From assembly GCA_030044775.1 (NCBI GenBank), contig JASICF010000173.1, positions 1-17,059 on the forward strand: a stretch of DNA of 17,059 bases, in the 5' to 3' direction. Below are positions 7,307-14,701 of this stretch, one piece after another. Below the pieces are notes generated by a model. The model had not been told where the DNA came from. It searched no databases and saw only the letters and a list, made by a program, of their open reading frames with translations. Numbering within the stretch: position 1 is the first letter of the stretch; the number at the start of each line of letters is the position of its first letter. The position numbers and the translations under genes were made by a program. This DNA comes from Candidatus Sulfotelmatobacter sp. Its GTDB lineage: Bacteria > Acidobacteriota > Terriglobia > Terriglobales > Acidobacteriaceae.

Positions 7307-7570
7307 ATGGAAACCCAGCCGATCATAGCGGACGACGCCGAGCAACAGTGGATTGCAAAATACAGGCGGGCCATCGAAGCAAACATCCCGGTTGCGCGCT
7401 CACGAAGCGCTCCTCTGCGCAAGCGCATTACCGGAGCATTCGAGACAGTGGTGTCGAGTGTTGGCACCCTGTTCGAGCAATGCATTCGCGCGCCACTTCG
7501 ACACGCGAAAACGACGGTCAAGCATAGCGCCAGGCAAATTGATCTTCCAAACTCCGCCCACACGCGGTGA
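7307..7570 (+). CDS. Small hypothetical protein, 87 residues
   Basis: The frame starts METQPIIADDAEQQWIAKYR and is preceded by AAGGAGG at 7290-7296. The N-terminal half is an amphipathic helix region (EQQWIAKYRRAIEA), followed by a basic linker (ARSRSAPLRKR) and a second helical stretch (GAFETVVSSVGTLFEQ). The tail is basic (RHAKTTVKHSARQ). There is no signal peptide, transmembrane helix or known motif, so it is probably cytoplasmic, perhaps a nucleic-acid- or protein-binding factor. It is divergent from the secreted unknown protein, sharing a 170-bp upstream region. I recognise no family; reality as a gene rests on the Shine-Dalgarno and the protein-like composition. Confidence 0.6.
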   Translation: METQPIIADDAEQQWIAKYRRAIEANIPVARSRSAPLRKRITGAFETVVSSVGTLFEQCIRAPLRHAKTTVKHSARQIDLPNSAHTR

Positions 7571-7734
7571 GCTGCGGGCTGATGGTTGGCCTCACGCACG
7601 CGCAAGCAAGCTGACACGGTTGCATTGTAGGTGCGGGAGCATTGAGATAGGCGATCAACGAGCACTGCGGCTTCATTAGTGGCACGAACGGGCTAGTTCG
7701 TTCGGACTAAGGTAAGAATTCCACCTCTTTCCTA

Positions 7735-7762
7735 TTGACACCATATTTCTCTGTGTCAGAAT
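7735..7762 (+). promoter_or_regulatory. Candidate sigma-70 promoter for the LuxR-type regulator
   Basis: TTGACA at 7735-7740 is a perfect -35 box. CAGAAT at 7757-7762 after a 16-bp spacer matches the -10 consensus at 4 of 6 positions. If used, it gives a leader of about 260 nt before GTG 8030, with the two palindromes just downstream of the start site. Confidence 0.45.
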
Positions 7763-7789
7763 TCTCCGCATCGATTCACTAATTGTTCC

Positions 7790-7836
7790 TCCCCCGGGGA
7801 ACGTGCGGCGGTGTTTTCCACCTTTCCCCCGGGAAA
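7790..7836. promoter_or_regulatory. Paired GC-cored palindromes, candidate operators
   Basis: TCCCCCGGGGA (7790-7800) and TTTCCCCCGGGAAA (7823-7836) are two similar palindromes about 34 bp apart, centre to centre (roughly three helical turns). Same-face spacing and their position below the promoter candidate fit a pair of operator half-sites for a dimeric regulator, possibly autoregulation. The binding protein is not known. Confidence 0.4.
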
Positions 7837-8029
7837 AATACCTGCCTGTTGCGATCAAGCGCAATTGGAAAATTTGCTTGGCAGTGAAGAGAAACGCTTA
7901 AACGGCGGCTAGCGATAGCTGCGCCGAGCAAGGGGACCCCGTACAGGTCGACAAGAGGTAAAGGTAGATTGCCTCCGTCGCGAACGACGTGCGATGGAAA
8001 GAGGACTTTGCGCGAAAAGGGGGACCAAA

Positions 8030-8572
8030 GTGCACACGGACCCAGCCCGTCCCGGTTTGATAGTGACCGACGCCTCGCTCGCGGTGATTGCGTATAACGG
8101 CGAGGCTCTTCAGATTTTGACTTATCCCGCACAGCCGTCAGAGATTCGCCACCTCGACAGCTGGTTGTCGAATAAAATTCGCAGCGATCTTTCCCGGCGC
8201 CAATCGCCGTCGCGATTTGTGGAGGAGTTCCGTTCCGCGAGAAGGAAATATCTTTGTCGCTCGTTTTCACTGGACCTCAAGGCAAGCAACGGAAACGGTT
8301 CGTCAACGGGTAACGGGTGGCAGATTGTCATGCTGGAACGGACGCGCACCGACACCGTCAAGCTTACGCAGGTTTCAGAACGTTTCGGATTGACCGCTCG
8401 GGAACAGGAAACGGTGCGGCACCTTCTCAAGGGATTCACCAGCAAAGAAATCGCCCAGCGAATGGCCATCAGCCCGAACACGGTAAAGGCATTCTTGCGT
8501 CTGGTGATGGTAAAGATGAATGTTTCGACGAGATCGGGAATCATTGGGCAGATCGTCGGTTCAGGAAGTTAG
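8030..8572 (+). CDS. LuxR/FixJ-type HTH regulator with N-terminal PAS-like region
   Basis: A 180-residue protein. Residues 8-45 look like the start of a PAS fold (GLIVTDASLAVIAYNGEA, then LDSWL). A Gly/Ser/Asn linker sits around 86-96. Residues 119-175 are a GerE/LuxR helix-turn-helix (FGLTAREQETVRHLLKGF, TSKEIAQRMAISPNTVKAF). There is no receiver Asp site or autoinducer domain, so it probably senses a small ligand or a protein partner. GTG 8030 is preferred because AAAAGGGGGA (8015-8024) lies 5 nt upstream and the PAS motif begins soon after. An in-frame ATG at 7994 adds 12 residues without a Shine-Dalgarno. It lies 182 bp upstream of the Cys-rich protein gene on the same strand and is the likeliest local regulator. 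Confidence 0.87.
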   Translation: MHTDPARPGLIVTDASLAVIAYNGEALQILTYPAQPSEIRHLDSWLSNKIRSDLSRRQSPSRFVEEFRSARRKYLCRSFSLDLKASNGNGSSTGNGWQIVMLERTRTDTVKLTQVSERFGLTAREQETVRHLLKGFTSKEIAQRMAISPNTVKAFLRLVMVKMNVSTRSGIIGQIVGSGS

Positions 8573-8605
8573 GTGGCGCGAACCCGAGGCATCTTTAGTG
8601 AGATC

Positions 8606-8646
8606 GGGTTAGTACGCGGCGGACTAGTACGGATCGGATTAATACG
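8606..8646. repeat. Three direct 15-bp-spaced repeats downstream of the LuxR gene
   Basis: Three 11-bp copies, GGGTTAGTACG (8606), GGACTAGTACG (8621) and GGATTAATACG (8636), start exactly 15 bp apart with 4-bp spacers CGGC and GATC. A degenerate fourth copy may precede them (TCTTTAGTGAG at 8592). They sit between the regulator stop and the Shine-Dalgarno of the Cys-rich protein gene, where activator or repressor sites would be expected. Confidence 0.65.
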
Positions 8647-8754
8647 TCTGGAGACTTGTGGGTCTGCGGATTGGCGCTAGAGTACAGAGCGCGTCATTCG
8701 CCAAGTTTCCCCTCCCCAGCTTGGCAGCGCAACTCTGTCAGGAGAATAATCACA

Positions 8755-9348
8755 ATGAGAAAAACTTCAGTGTTTGTAGTGTGTACATTGGCACTCGCCG
8801 TTTGTACATCGTCCCTGTGGGCGGCAGCGGCCACTACGCCCCCAGCCGATGTTTTGAAGGTCGATTATTTTGCCAATGCGAATACCAGCGGGGCGCCGGA
8901 CGGAACGGTTCGCATCGACAATCCGGGCACTTCCGGCGGAGCTCTGTGCGCCGCCATTTTTGTGTTCGACGCTTATGAGGAGATGTCCGAATGCTGCAGT
9001 TGCTACGTTAGCCCCGACGGCTTGCGGACTCTTTCGGTGGATACCGACCTGACCAGCAATCCGCTAACCGGAGCCAGCCTGACCGGTGGCGTGATCAAGA
9101 TCGTTTCCACGATTGCCGGTGCCGACAAAACCTGCCCCAATCCAGTCAATGGAACCAATCTGGTTCCAACCCCGGCGGTGAGGGCTTGGGTAACGCACAT
9201 CCAAAACACCAACTTCACTATCACTGAGACGGCTTCGCAAGATGCCACTCTCAGCTCAACCGAAGAAGCCAATCTCGAGTCGGAGTGCCGCTCTATTCAC
9301 AACGTTGGCAGCGGCGCCGGCGTCTGCACCTGCGGAACGGGAGACTAG
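8755..9348 (+). CDS. Secreted eight-cysteine protein of unknown function
   Basis: A 197-residue protein with a clear signal peptide (MRKTSVFVVCTLALAV, cleavage near LWAAAA). The mature part has eight cysteines at 65, 80, 81, 83, 127, 178, 191 and 193, including a CCSC cluster (ECCSCYVSPDGL) and a terminal CTC. An even count in an exported protein suggests up to four disulfides or a metal/cofactor site. The middle is beta-rich and Thr/Ser/Asn-rich (LTSNPLTGASLTGGVIKIV). I recognise no named family, although similar proteins seem familiar from Acidobacteria. AGGAG at 8740-8744 lies 10 nt before the ATG. The following gene encodes a DsbA-like oxidoreductase on the same strand, 82 bp on, which may help fold it. 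Confidence 0.8.
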   Translation: MRKTSVFVVCTLALAVCTSSLWAAAATTPPADVLKVDYFANANTSGAPDGTVRIDNPGTSGGALCAAIFVFDAYEEMSECCSCYVSPDGLRTLSVDTDLTSNPLTGASLTGGVIKIVSTIAGADKTCPNPVNGTNLVPTPAVRAWVTHIQNTNFTITETASQDATLSSTEEANLESECRSIHNVGSGAGVCTCGTGD

Positions 9349-9363
9349 TTTTTTCGACTGGCG

Positions 9364-9382
9364 GGGGCTCGCTATGAGCCCC
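9364..9382 (+). repeat. Intergenic hairpin between the Cys-rich and DsbA-like genes
   Basis: GGGGCTC (9364-9370) pairs with GAGCCCC (9376-9382) around a 5-nt loop. No T-run follows, so it is more likely a partial attenuator or processing hairpin that sets unequal expression of the two genes than a full terminator. Confidence 0.5.
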
Positions 9383-9430
9383 TCCGGTTCATTCGGTTCA
9401 TAAGCAAACAACGATGCGGATAGCCGCGGA

Positions 9431-10501
9431 ATGAAACTTCATCGCATGAGATTGGGGGAGATCATGTCAGTTTCCAAGATGGTTTTGGTGTTGGGTTTGA
9501 CCATGGTGCTTGTGTTTGCAGCAATGGGGTACAGCGCCGCGCAAAGCAATGGCGACGACAGCGTGGTGGCCAATGTGGGCAGCGTAAAGATTACGATGTC
9601 CGATCTTGAGCAGGAGGAATCTGCGAAACTTCTCGCGGCCCGCTATCAGTACTATCAAGTCGAAACGAAGGCTCTGAACGACCTCATCGACAAAAAATTG
9701 GTCGAGCAGAAGGCGGCCAGCGAGCATTTGACGGTGGCACAACTCCTGGATCGGGAAGTCAATGCGAAGGTAAAGGATCCGACTGAAGATCAGATGAGGG
9801 TCTATTACGAAGGAGTGGAGACCGATCAGCCTTATGAGGCAGTACGGGCAAAAATTCTTGAGAAGATCCGCCAATTGCGAACCGAAAAGGCCAAAGCCGC
9901 CTATTTGCAAACATTGCGGACAGAATCGGCTGTATACATCGTTCTCGCTCCCCCGAGCGCGACCTTGGAACCTGCAAACCCGCAAATGACGCAAGGTCCG
10001 CAAAAGGCGCAGGTGACTCTGGTCGAATTTGCTGACTATGAGTGCCCGTATTGCCAGAAAGTCGCCCCCGACCTCAAGAGGCTGGCGGCCGATTTTAGCG
10101 GCAAAGTTTCATTCGCGTTTAAGGATTTCCCCCTTCCCATGCATGCGCGCGCCGAGAAAGCAGCGGAAGCGGCGCGTTGCGCGAGCACGCAGGATAAGTT
10201 CTGGGAATTTCATGACGAACTATTCCGTAGTAAAGAACTCGATGTCGATCAACTCAAGGCCCAAGCCAAGGCTTTAAAGCTGGATGCGGAACAGTTTGAC
10301 AGATGCCTGGACTCGGGAGAAGAAGCCGCCGCGGTCGATCGGGACCGGAAGGAAGGCACCCGGCTGGGGATCAACGGCACACCGAGCTTCTTCATCAATG
10401 GGCACTTCATGAGTGGGGCCCTGGACTATGCGACGTTACGTCAGGCCATCGAGCAACAATTAACGGAGCCGCCTCAAACTGTGGCCAGTGTAGCTAAGTA
10501 G
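9431..10501 (+). CDS. Periplasmic SurA-like/DsbA-like thioredoxin-fold oxidoreductase
   Basis: A 356-residue exported protein. After a hydrophobic signal segment (about 17-36) comes a helical region (45-165: VANVGSVKITMSDLEQEE, NDLIDKKLVEQKA, YYEGVETDQPYEAVRAKI) resembling the SurA N-terminal/parvulin-linked chaperone domain. A DsbA-type thioredoxin fold follows from about 190. The active site is CPYC (205-208) after VEFADYE, and the cis-Pro is in GTPSFFINGH (Pro318). Cys250 and Cys292 form the second pair often seen in this group. It probably oxidises or isomerises disulfides in the periplasm. The start is unsure: ATG 9431 has no good Shine-Dalgarno, while ATG 9464 has GGGGGAG (9454-9460) only 3 nt away. 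It follows the Cys-rich gene by 82 bp and ends at a strong terminator. Confidence 0.9.
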   Translation: MKLHRMRLGEIMSVSKMVLVLGLTMVLVFAAMGYSAAQSNGDDSVVANVGSVKITMSDLEQEESAKLLAARYQYYQVETKALNDLIDKKLVEQKAASEHLTVAQLLDREVNAKVKDPTEDQMRVYYEGVETDQPYEAVRAKILEKIRQLRTEKAKAAYLQTLRTESAVYIVLAPPSATLEPANPQMTQGPQKAQVTLVEFADYECPYCQKVAPDLKRLAADFSGKVSFAFKDFPLPMHARAEKAAEAARCASTQDKFWEFHDELFRSKELDVDQLKAQAKALKLDAEQFDRCLDSGEEAAAVDRDRKEGTRLGINGTPSFFINGHFMSGALDYATLRQAIEQQLTEPPQTVASVAK

Positions 10502-10533
10502 AAATAGTATCCTCCCCCGAACGCCGAGGCGTT

Positions 10534-10570
10534 GAGCCGGAGACATCTGTGGGTGTCTCCGGCTCGTTTT
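10534..10570 (+). terminator. Strong intrinsic terminator after the DsbA-like gene
   Basis: A perfect 12-bp GC-rich stem (GAGCCGGAGACA at 10534-10545, TGTCTCCGGCTC at 10554-10565) with an 8-nt loop is followed by GTTTT. It starts 33 bp after the stop codon. A small palindrome AACGCC-GA-GGCGTT (10520-10533) directly precedes it. Confidence 0.88.
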
Positions 10571-10771
10571 GCTGTTGACTGCTCTTCGCGATAGCGCTGG
10601 GATTGGCTTGGTGAGGCAACCAACCCCTGCCCAACGCGTTGACCCTTGCCTGCCGCGCTCGGCATTTCAAACAGTTCATTCCTCTTCCGTGCTAGATTCA
10701 ATGGCAATCACGAGTTTTTTCTGAAATTCAGTCTCGAGCGCGAAAGACAACTCTAACGACGAACCAGGCTC

Positions 10772-11869
10772 ATGGCGGGACAATCACGAAAACTCAATGT
10801 AGCAATGATCGGCGCCGGTTTTATGGGTCGAGCCCATTCGAACGCCTTCCAGCAGGCGGGACATTTCTTCGACATTCCCTACGAACTCAAACTCAAAGTC
10901 GTTTGTGCCCGCAAGCGGGAAGCTGCGGAACAGTTTGCGGCGCAATGGGGATGGGAAGGATCGCAAACCGATTGGCGATCGGTGGTGGCGCGAGAAGACA
11001 TTGATCTCGTCGATATCTGCACGCCCAATCATACTCATGCCGCGATTGCAATCGCAGCGGCAGAGGCCGGCAAGATGGTGTTGTGCGAAAAGCCGCTGGC
11101 GATGAATTACGCCGAGGCGCAGCGCATGGCGCGAGCGGCGCGCAACGTGCCCACCGTTGTCTGGTTCAACTATCGCCGCGTGCCGGCAATTGCCCTGGCC
11201 AAGCAACTAGTGGATCGAGGCAAAATCGGCCAACCTTATCACTACCGGGCGACCTATCTTCAGAGTTGGGGCGGCGACCCCAAGGTCGCGGATGCGTGGC
11301 GATTTCGGCAATCCGAAGCGGGTTCGGGTGCAATGGGCGATTTGTTATCCCACTCCCTCGATCTGGCCTTGCTGCTCAACGGGCCGATCACCGAACTTAC
11401 CAGCACGTTGAAAACATTCATCCCGAAGCGGGCCGTCGATGATGCTGTTTTGTTGCTCGCGCGATTTGCCAATGACAGCGTCGGCACGTTCGAGGCCACC
11501 CGCTTCGCCACCGGATGCCTGAATCGAAACTGCTTTGAAATTCACGGATCGAATGGTGCTATTCGATTCAACCTCGAAGACTTGAACCGGCTGGAAGTGT
11601 TCGATGGCGGTGATGCCATGGAAATCCAGGGTTCGCACAATGTGCTGGTGACCGGTGCGGAGCATCCCTATGCCAGGCATTTCTGGCCCCCGGGACACAT
11701 TCTGGGCTATGAGCATACGTTTATTACGACCCTGGCTGACTTCCTCGCGTGCCTGGCCGAGGATCGAGAATTTCATCCCAACTTCGACGATGCAGCGGAA
11801 GTCCAGAAATTGTTGGACGCAGTCGAGACATCCGCCAAGAACCGGACATGGATTGACGTCTCGAAGTGA
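10772..11869 (+). CDS. Gfo/Idh/MocA-family NAD(P)-dependent oxidoreductase
   Basis: A 365-residue cytoplasmic sugar dehydrogenase-type enzyme. The N-terminal Rossmann fold carries GAGFMG (14-19), a strand KVVCARKRE whose lack of an acidic end leaves cofactor preference open, and the family motif EKP (106-108, Lys107 catalytic). TPNHTHAAIA (84-93) is also typical. The C-terminal domain has the substrate/catalytic pair Asp190 and His194 in SGAMGDLLSHSLDL. Members oxidise or epimerise sugars and sugar derivatives; the exact substrate is not readable. The length is normal. The ATG has a weak AGG upstream. It converges on the M1-like gene with a 21-bp gap. The nearby 6-phosphogluconate dehydrogenase and sugar-acid transporter suggest a role in carbohydrate oxidation. 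Confidence 0.9.
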   Translation: MAGQSRKLNVAMIGAGFMGRAHSNAFQQAGHFFDIPYELKLKVVCARKREAAEQFAAQWGWEGSQTDWRSVVAREDIDLVDICTPNHTHAAIAIAAAEAGKMVLCEKPLAMNYAEAQRMARAARNVPTVVWFNYRRVPAIALAKQLVDRGKIGQPYHYRATYLQSWGGDPKVADAWRFRQSEAGSGAMGDLLSHSLDLALLLNGPITELTSTLKTFIPKRAVDDAVLLLARFANDSVGTFEATRFATGCLNRNCFEIHGSNGAIRFNLEDLNRLEVFDGGDAMEIQGSHNVLVTGAEHPYARHFWPPGHILGYEHTFITTLADFLACLAEDREFHPNFDDAAEVQKLLDAVETSAKNRTWIDVSK

Positions 11870-11890
11870 GCGATAAGGAGACACATCGAT

Positions 11891-14488
11891 TCAATTCGGA
11901 TGCTGCAGTTGCTCGAGAACCTTCTTTGCCGCATCGCGCTGCGTTGCCATTGGCGCGTTCTGCGCCTCATCTTGAATGTCTGATTCGAATTGCGACAGGT
12001 CGTAAACGCCTACCAGCTCTTCCGACGCCTCCTGCACGAGATAATAAGAATCACGCAGTCCGGCCTGGACTACATCCGCGAGCTCTGACTTTTGGTTTTG
12101 CGTTACTGTTTCTTTCAAGGTCGCAAGTCCGGCCAGCGCGCTAAAGCGGATTCGTTCCGGTATTCCCGGTTGCGCCTGCGCAAGAAGTGTCGCGGCGGCT
12201 CTTGGATCCCGTGTCGCGGCCAATGCGCCCAGCGTGGCTTGCCATACGTGGAGTTCCGGGCGCGTCATCGCCTTGGCCTGCAGAATGTCGAAGACTTCGG
12301 TCATGCCCGACTTGCCGAGGTCTCTTGCAGCGGCGGCCTCGGCCGCATAGCTTGGATCATTGCGCAGCGTGTTGACCAACACGTTGAATACAGATTGCTC
12401 TTTTGCGAAGTTTCCCAGCGCTTCGACCACGGCAGTTCGCACGCGGCTGTCAGATTGCCGCAAGGCCGCGATCAAAGCAGTTTTCGCTTCCTCGGTTCCT
12501 ATCGCGGCGAGGCTGGTTGCAGCGGCTGAGCGGACTGCATAGAACGCATCGGAGGAGAGCACTTGATCCAGCGCGTTGACTCGGACATCACGACTCGCCG
12601 GCGCTGCCGGCATAGCTTCTCGTCCGGCCGTACCGAGTTGCTGCACTGCCCACAGCCGGCTCATCATCGAGGGGTCTTTTTCTGCCTCGGCAATTAACGC
12701 TTGTACAGGCTTCTCGAACTGTACGGTTTTATCGATGAAATCGTCGGGATCGAAGTCCACCCATTGCGGCTCGAACTCAAGCGGCACTTCGAACATTTGT
12801 TGCTTCAGATCATTGCGCACCTGGATTTCTTTGTGCTGTCCGTTCGCGCCATAGAAGGCAAACTCCAGTGGCATATCGAAGATCGGCGTTCCGGCATCTG
12901 TCTTCTGCGTCTGCGTGACGACCAGTTTCTCGGTTTTCTTTGCCGTATCGTAAGTCGCTTCGATCCGGTAGTCCGGATGCCCGGACATAAATACCCATTC
13001 ACGAAAAAACCAACCGAGTTCGTCTCCAGTAGTCGTGCGAATCGCATCGATGAGATCGTCCGTGTCGGCGATGTGCCCGTGGTGCGCATTCAAGTAATGA
13101 TGCAGCGCTCGGAAGAATGAATCATTCTGTGATGCAGGATGGGACGCTGCCTTCGCGCCGTCGATCAGGTAGCGCAACATATCCAGTACGTCCGCGCCCT
13201 TTTCATGCGTGGTCGCGTCGAACATATCAAGAGGATCGTTATAGTGGCGATCGACGATGGGCCGGCGGTAATCGTCGCGGTCTTCATTTTGTTCAGCGAG
13301 TTGATCCTGATAAATGGCGAAGCGGTACGCATCGTATCCCGCGTGGTGCTGCATGTAGAGCGCTTCGAGGTACGTGGCGAATCCTTCGTTCAGCCAGATG
13401 TTCGCCCAGTCGCGTCCCTGTACAAAGTCTCCGAACCAATGTTGCCCCAACTCGTGGGACACCAGATTTGTGCTGGGGTAATCCGAATCAGCGCGCTCAT
13501 CGTGCAGCGTTGCGTCGGTCAGAGTGGTTGCACTGACGTTCTCCTGCCCTCCGAATATGTAATTCTGAACGGTGGTTTGAGCGTACTGCTCATAGGGATA
13601 GTCGACGCCCGTCGCGCGCGAAAAAAATCCGATCATGTCCGGTGTCAGGTGAAAGGATCGCCGCGCGGTTGCCTCGTCGACCGTATCCGGTACGTAGTAA
13701 TCGACCGGCTTGTCTTCATATTTATCGGAGATCTTACGCCAGGGCCCAATTGCGAGCGAGATCAAATAAGAGCTGTGCGGAACCGATTCGACCCAGTCAT
13801 AGGTTGCCTGTCCCCTGGAGCGCGCAACGCTGACGAGTTTGCCATTCGAAACCACAGTTTGTCCTTCGGGAACCGTGGTTACGGTTTCGCTGGTCGCCAT
13901 GTCGTTGGGAGAATCCCAGCAAGGAAACCAATAATGGTTCAGTTCGGGCTCGCCTTGAGAATAAACTTCGTGCGGCCATTTTGGATAACTGGCCGTTGGA
14001 TTTACGAAAAATAGTCCGGTGCGCGGAAATCCGTGGTACACGACGCGCAATTTAAGAGCGGTCTTGGAATCGTAATCGCGATCGAGGGTAATCCACAATC
14101 GAGGATCCTCTGACGCATAAGCCAACTTCACCGGCGCGCCGTGCGGCTGCTCGAGCGTCACTGATTCAATCGTGAGCTCGGAACTATCCAGATAGAATTT
14201 CCTGAATTCCGTGCCGAGGGGCCGCAGAGTGACAATTTCATCGCCGAACACTTCAGCTTTGACCTCGTCAAAATGCAAGACAAGTTTGTAGTTCTCGACG
14301 TGGTAGGTTCGGCTGGGCGGCCAGCGCCAAATATTGGGATTACCGAAAGTGTGAATGTCTGCTTGCGCGGTTGCAGCCGCACCCAGAACAGTGCTTGCAA
14401 GTAGAATGACTGCAAGGACAGCGACTACGGGAAATTGTCGGGGTGTTAGGAGTCGCATTCTAGTGAGTTCCCGGCGAGGAATAGACAT
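11891..14488 (-). CDS. Exported M1-family aminopeptidase-like protein with HEAT repeats and altered zinc site
   Basis: An 865-residue protein with a signal segment (about 18-43) and M1 architecture: a beta-sandwich domain (about 50-250), a catalytic-type domain (about 265-505), a short beta domain (505-590) and a C-terminal helical HEAT-like array (595-830, e.g. SRVRTAVVEALGNFA). The family hallmarks are changed. The zinc motif reads HELGQHWFGD (345-354), so the second ligand position (349) is Gln and a His lies one residue later. The exopeptidase GAMEN box reads GGQEN (313-317). The catalytic Tyr before EKG is His428. The third ligand Glu368 in NEGFA is kept at the normal X18 spacing. An active M1 enzyme would trim N-terminal residues from peptides; this one may be inactive or use a shifted HExxxH site. 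A purine-rich AGAGGGGGG precedes the ATG. Confidence 0.88.
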   Translation of the reverse strand: MSIPRRELTRMRLLTPRQFPVVAVLAVILLASTVLGAAATAQADIHTFGNPNIWRWPPSRTYHVENYKLVLHFDEVKAEVFGDEIVTLRPLGTEFRKFYLDSSELTIESVTLEQPHGAPVKLAYASEDPRLWITLDRDYDSKTALKLRVVYHGFPRTGLFFVNPTASYPKWPHEVYSQGEPELNHYWFPCWDSPNDMATSETVTTVPEGQTVVSNGKLVSVARSRGQATYDWVESVPHSSYLISLAIGPWRKISDKYEDKPVDYYVPDTVDEATARRSFHLTPDMIGFFSRATGVDYPYEQYAQTTVQNYIFGGQENVSATTLTDATLHDERADSDYPSTNLVSHELGQHWFGDFVQGRDWANIWLNEGFATYLEALYMQHHAGYDAYRFAIYQDQLAEQNEDRDDYRRPIVDRHYNDPLDMFDATTHEKGADVLDMLRYLIDGAKAASHPASQNDSFFRALHHYLNAHHGHIADTDDLIDAIRTTTGDELGWFFREWVFMSGHPDYRIEATYDTAKKTEKLVVTQTQKTDAGTPIFDMPLEFAFYGANGQHKEIQVRNDLKQQMFEVPLEFEPQWVDFDPDDFIDKTVQFEKPVQALIAEAEKDPSMMSRLWAVQQLGTAGREAMPAAPASRDVRVNALDQVLSSDAFYAVRSAAATSLAAIGTEEAKTALIAALRQSDSRVRTAVVEALGNFAKEQSVFNVLVNTLRNDPSYAAEAAAARDLGKSGMTEVFDILQAKAMTRPELHVWQATLGALAATRDPRAAATLLAQAQPGIPERIRFSALAGLATLKETVTQNQKSELADVVQAGLRDSYYLVQEASEELVGVYDLSQFESDIQDEAQNAPMATQRDAAKKVLEQLQHPN

Positions 14489-14701
14489 CGCCCCCCTCTA
14501 AGACGTTACCAAGCGCAATGGGTGAGCCGGGACTCAAATGTTCTATCCAACGTTATGACCGAACTTCGAGCTCGACAAGACATCTTATGCCGGCTTCGGA
14601 AAAAACATCGGTCGGTTGCTTGATTCCGGCAAACGGCTGCACAATGAATCAGATTCTGCGCTTGAGCCGGCTGCGGTAGGTTTATTCGAGGAGGATTAGG
14701 A
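14489..14701. promoter_or_regulatory. Divergent promoter region between M1-like and gnd genes
   Basis: 213 bp must hold both promoters. A small palindrome GAATC-A-GATTC lies at 14646-14656, about 45 bp before the gnd start, and could be an operator half-site pair. No consensus promoter boxes stand out on either strand. Confidence 0.35.

Larger units (their letters stand above)
7571..8029. other. Intergenic region upstream of the LuxR-type regulator
   Basis: About 460 bp with no convincing gene. It holds a short inverted repeat (ACGAAC 7684-7689, GTTCGT 7696-7701), a promoter candidate (7735-7762) and two GC-cored palindromes (7790-7800 and 7823-7836). This suggests a long regulated leader for the regulator gene. 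Confidence 0.5.

Noticed and set aside
7779..8270. Minus-strand frame of 163 codons upstream of and inside the LuxR-type gene
   Set aside because: Overlaps the regulator's PAS region and the palindromes; no protein-like motif.
10575..10603. TTGACT box as promoter for the Gfo/Idh/MocA gene
   Set aside because: The -10 position at normal spacing (TGGGAT) matches consensus poorly.
11870..11890. TAAGGAG sequence in the convergent gap, looking like a ribosome site
   Set aside because: No start codon and frame of useful length follows on the plus strand.
13139..14014. Plus-strand frame of 291 codons inside the M1-like gene
   Set aside because: Fully antisense to a gene with clear family motifs; typical shadow frame in GC-rich DNA.
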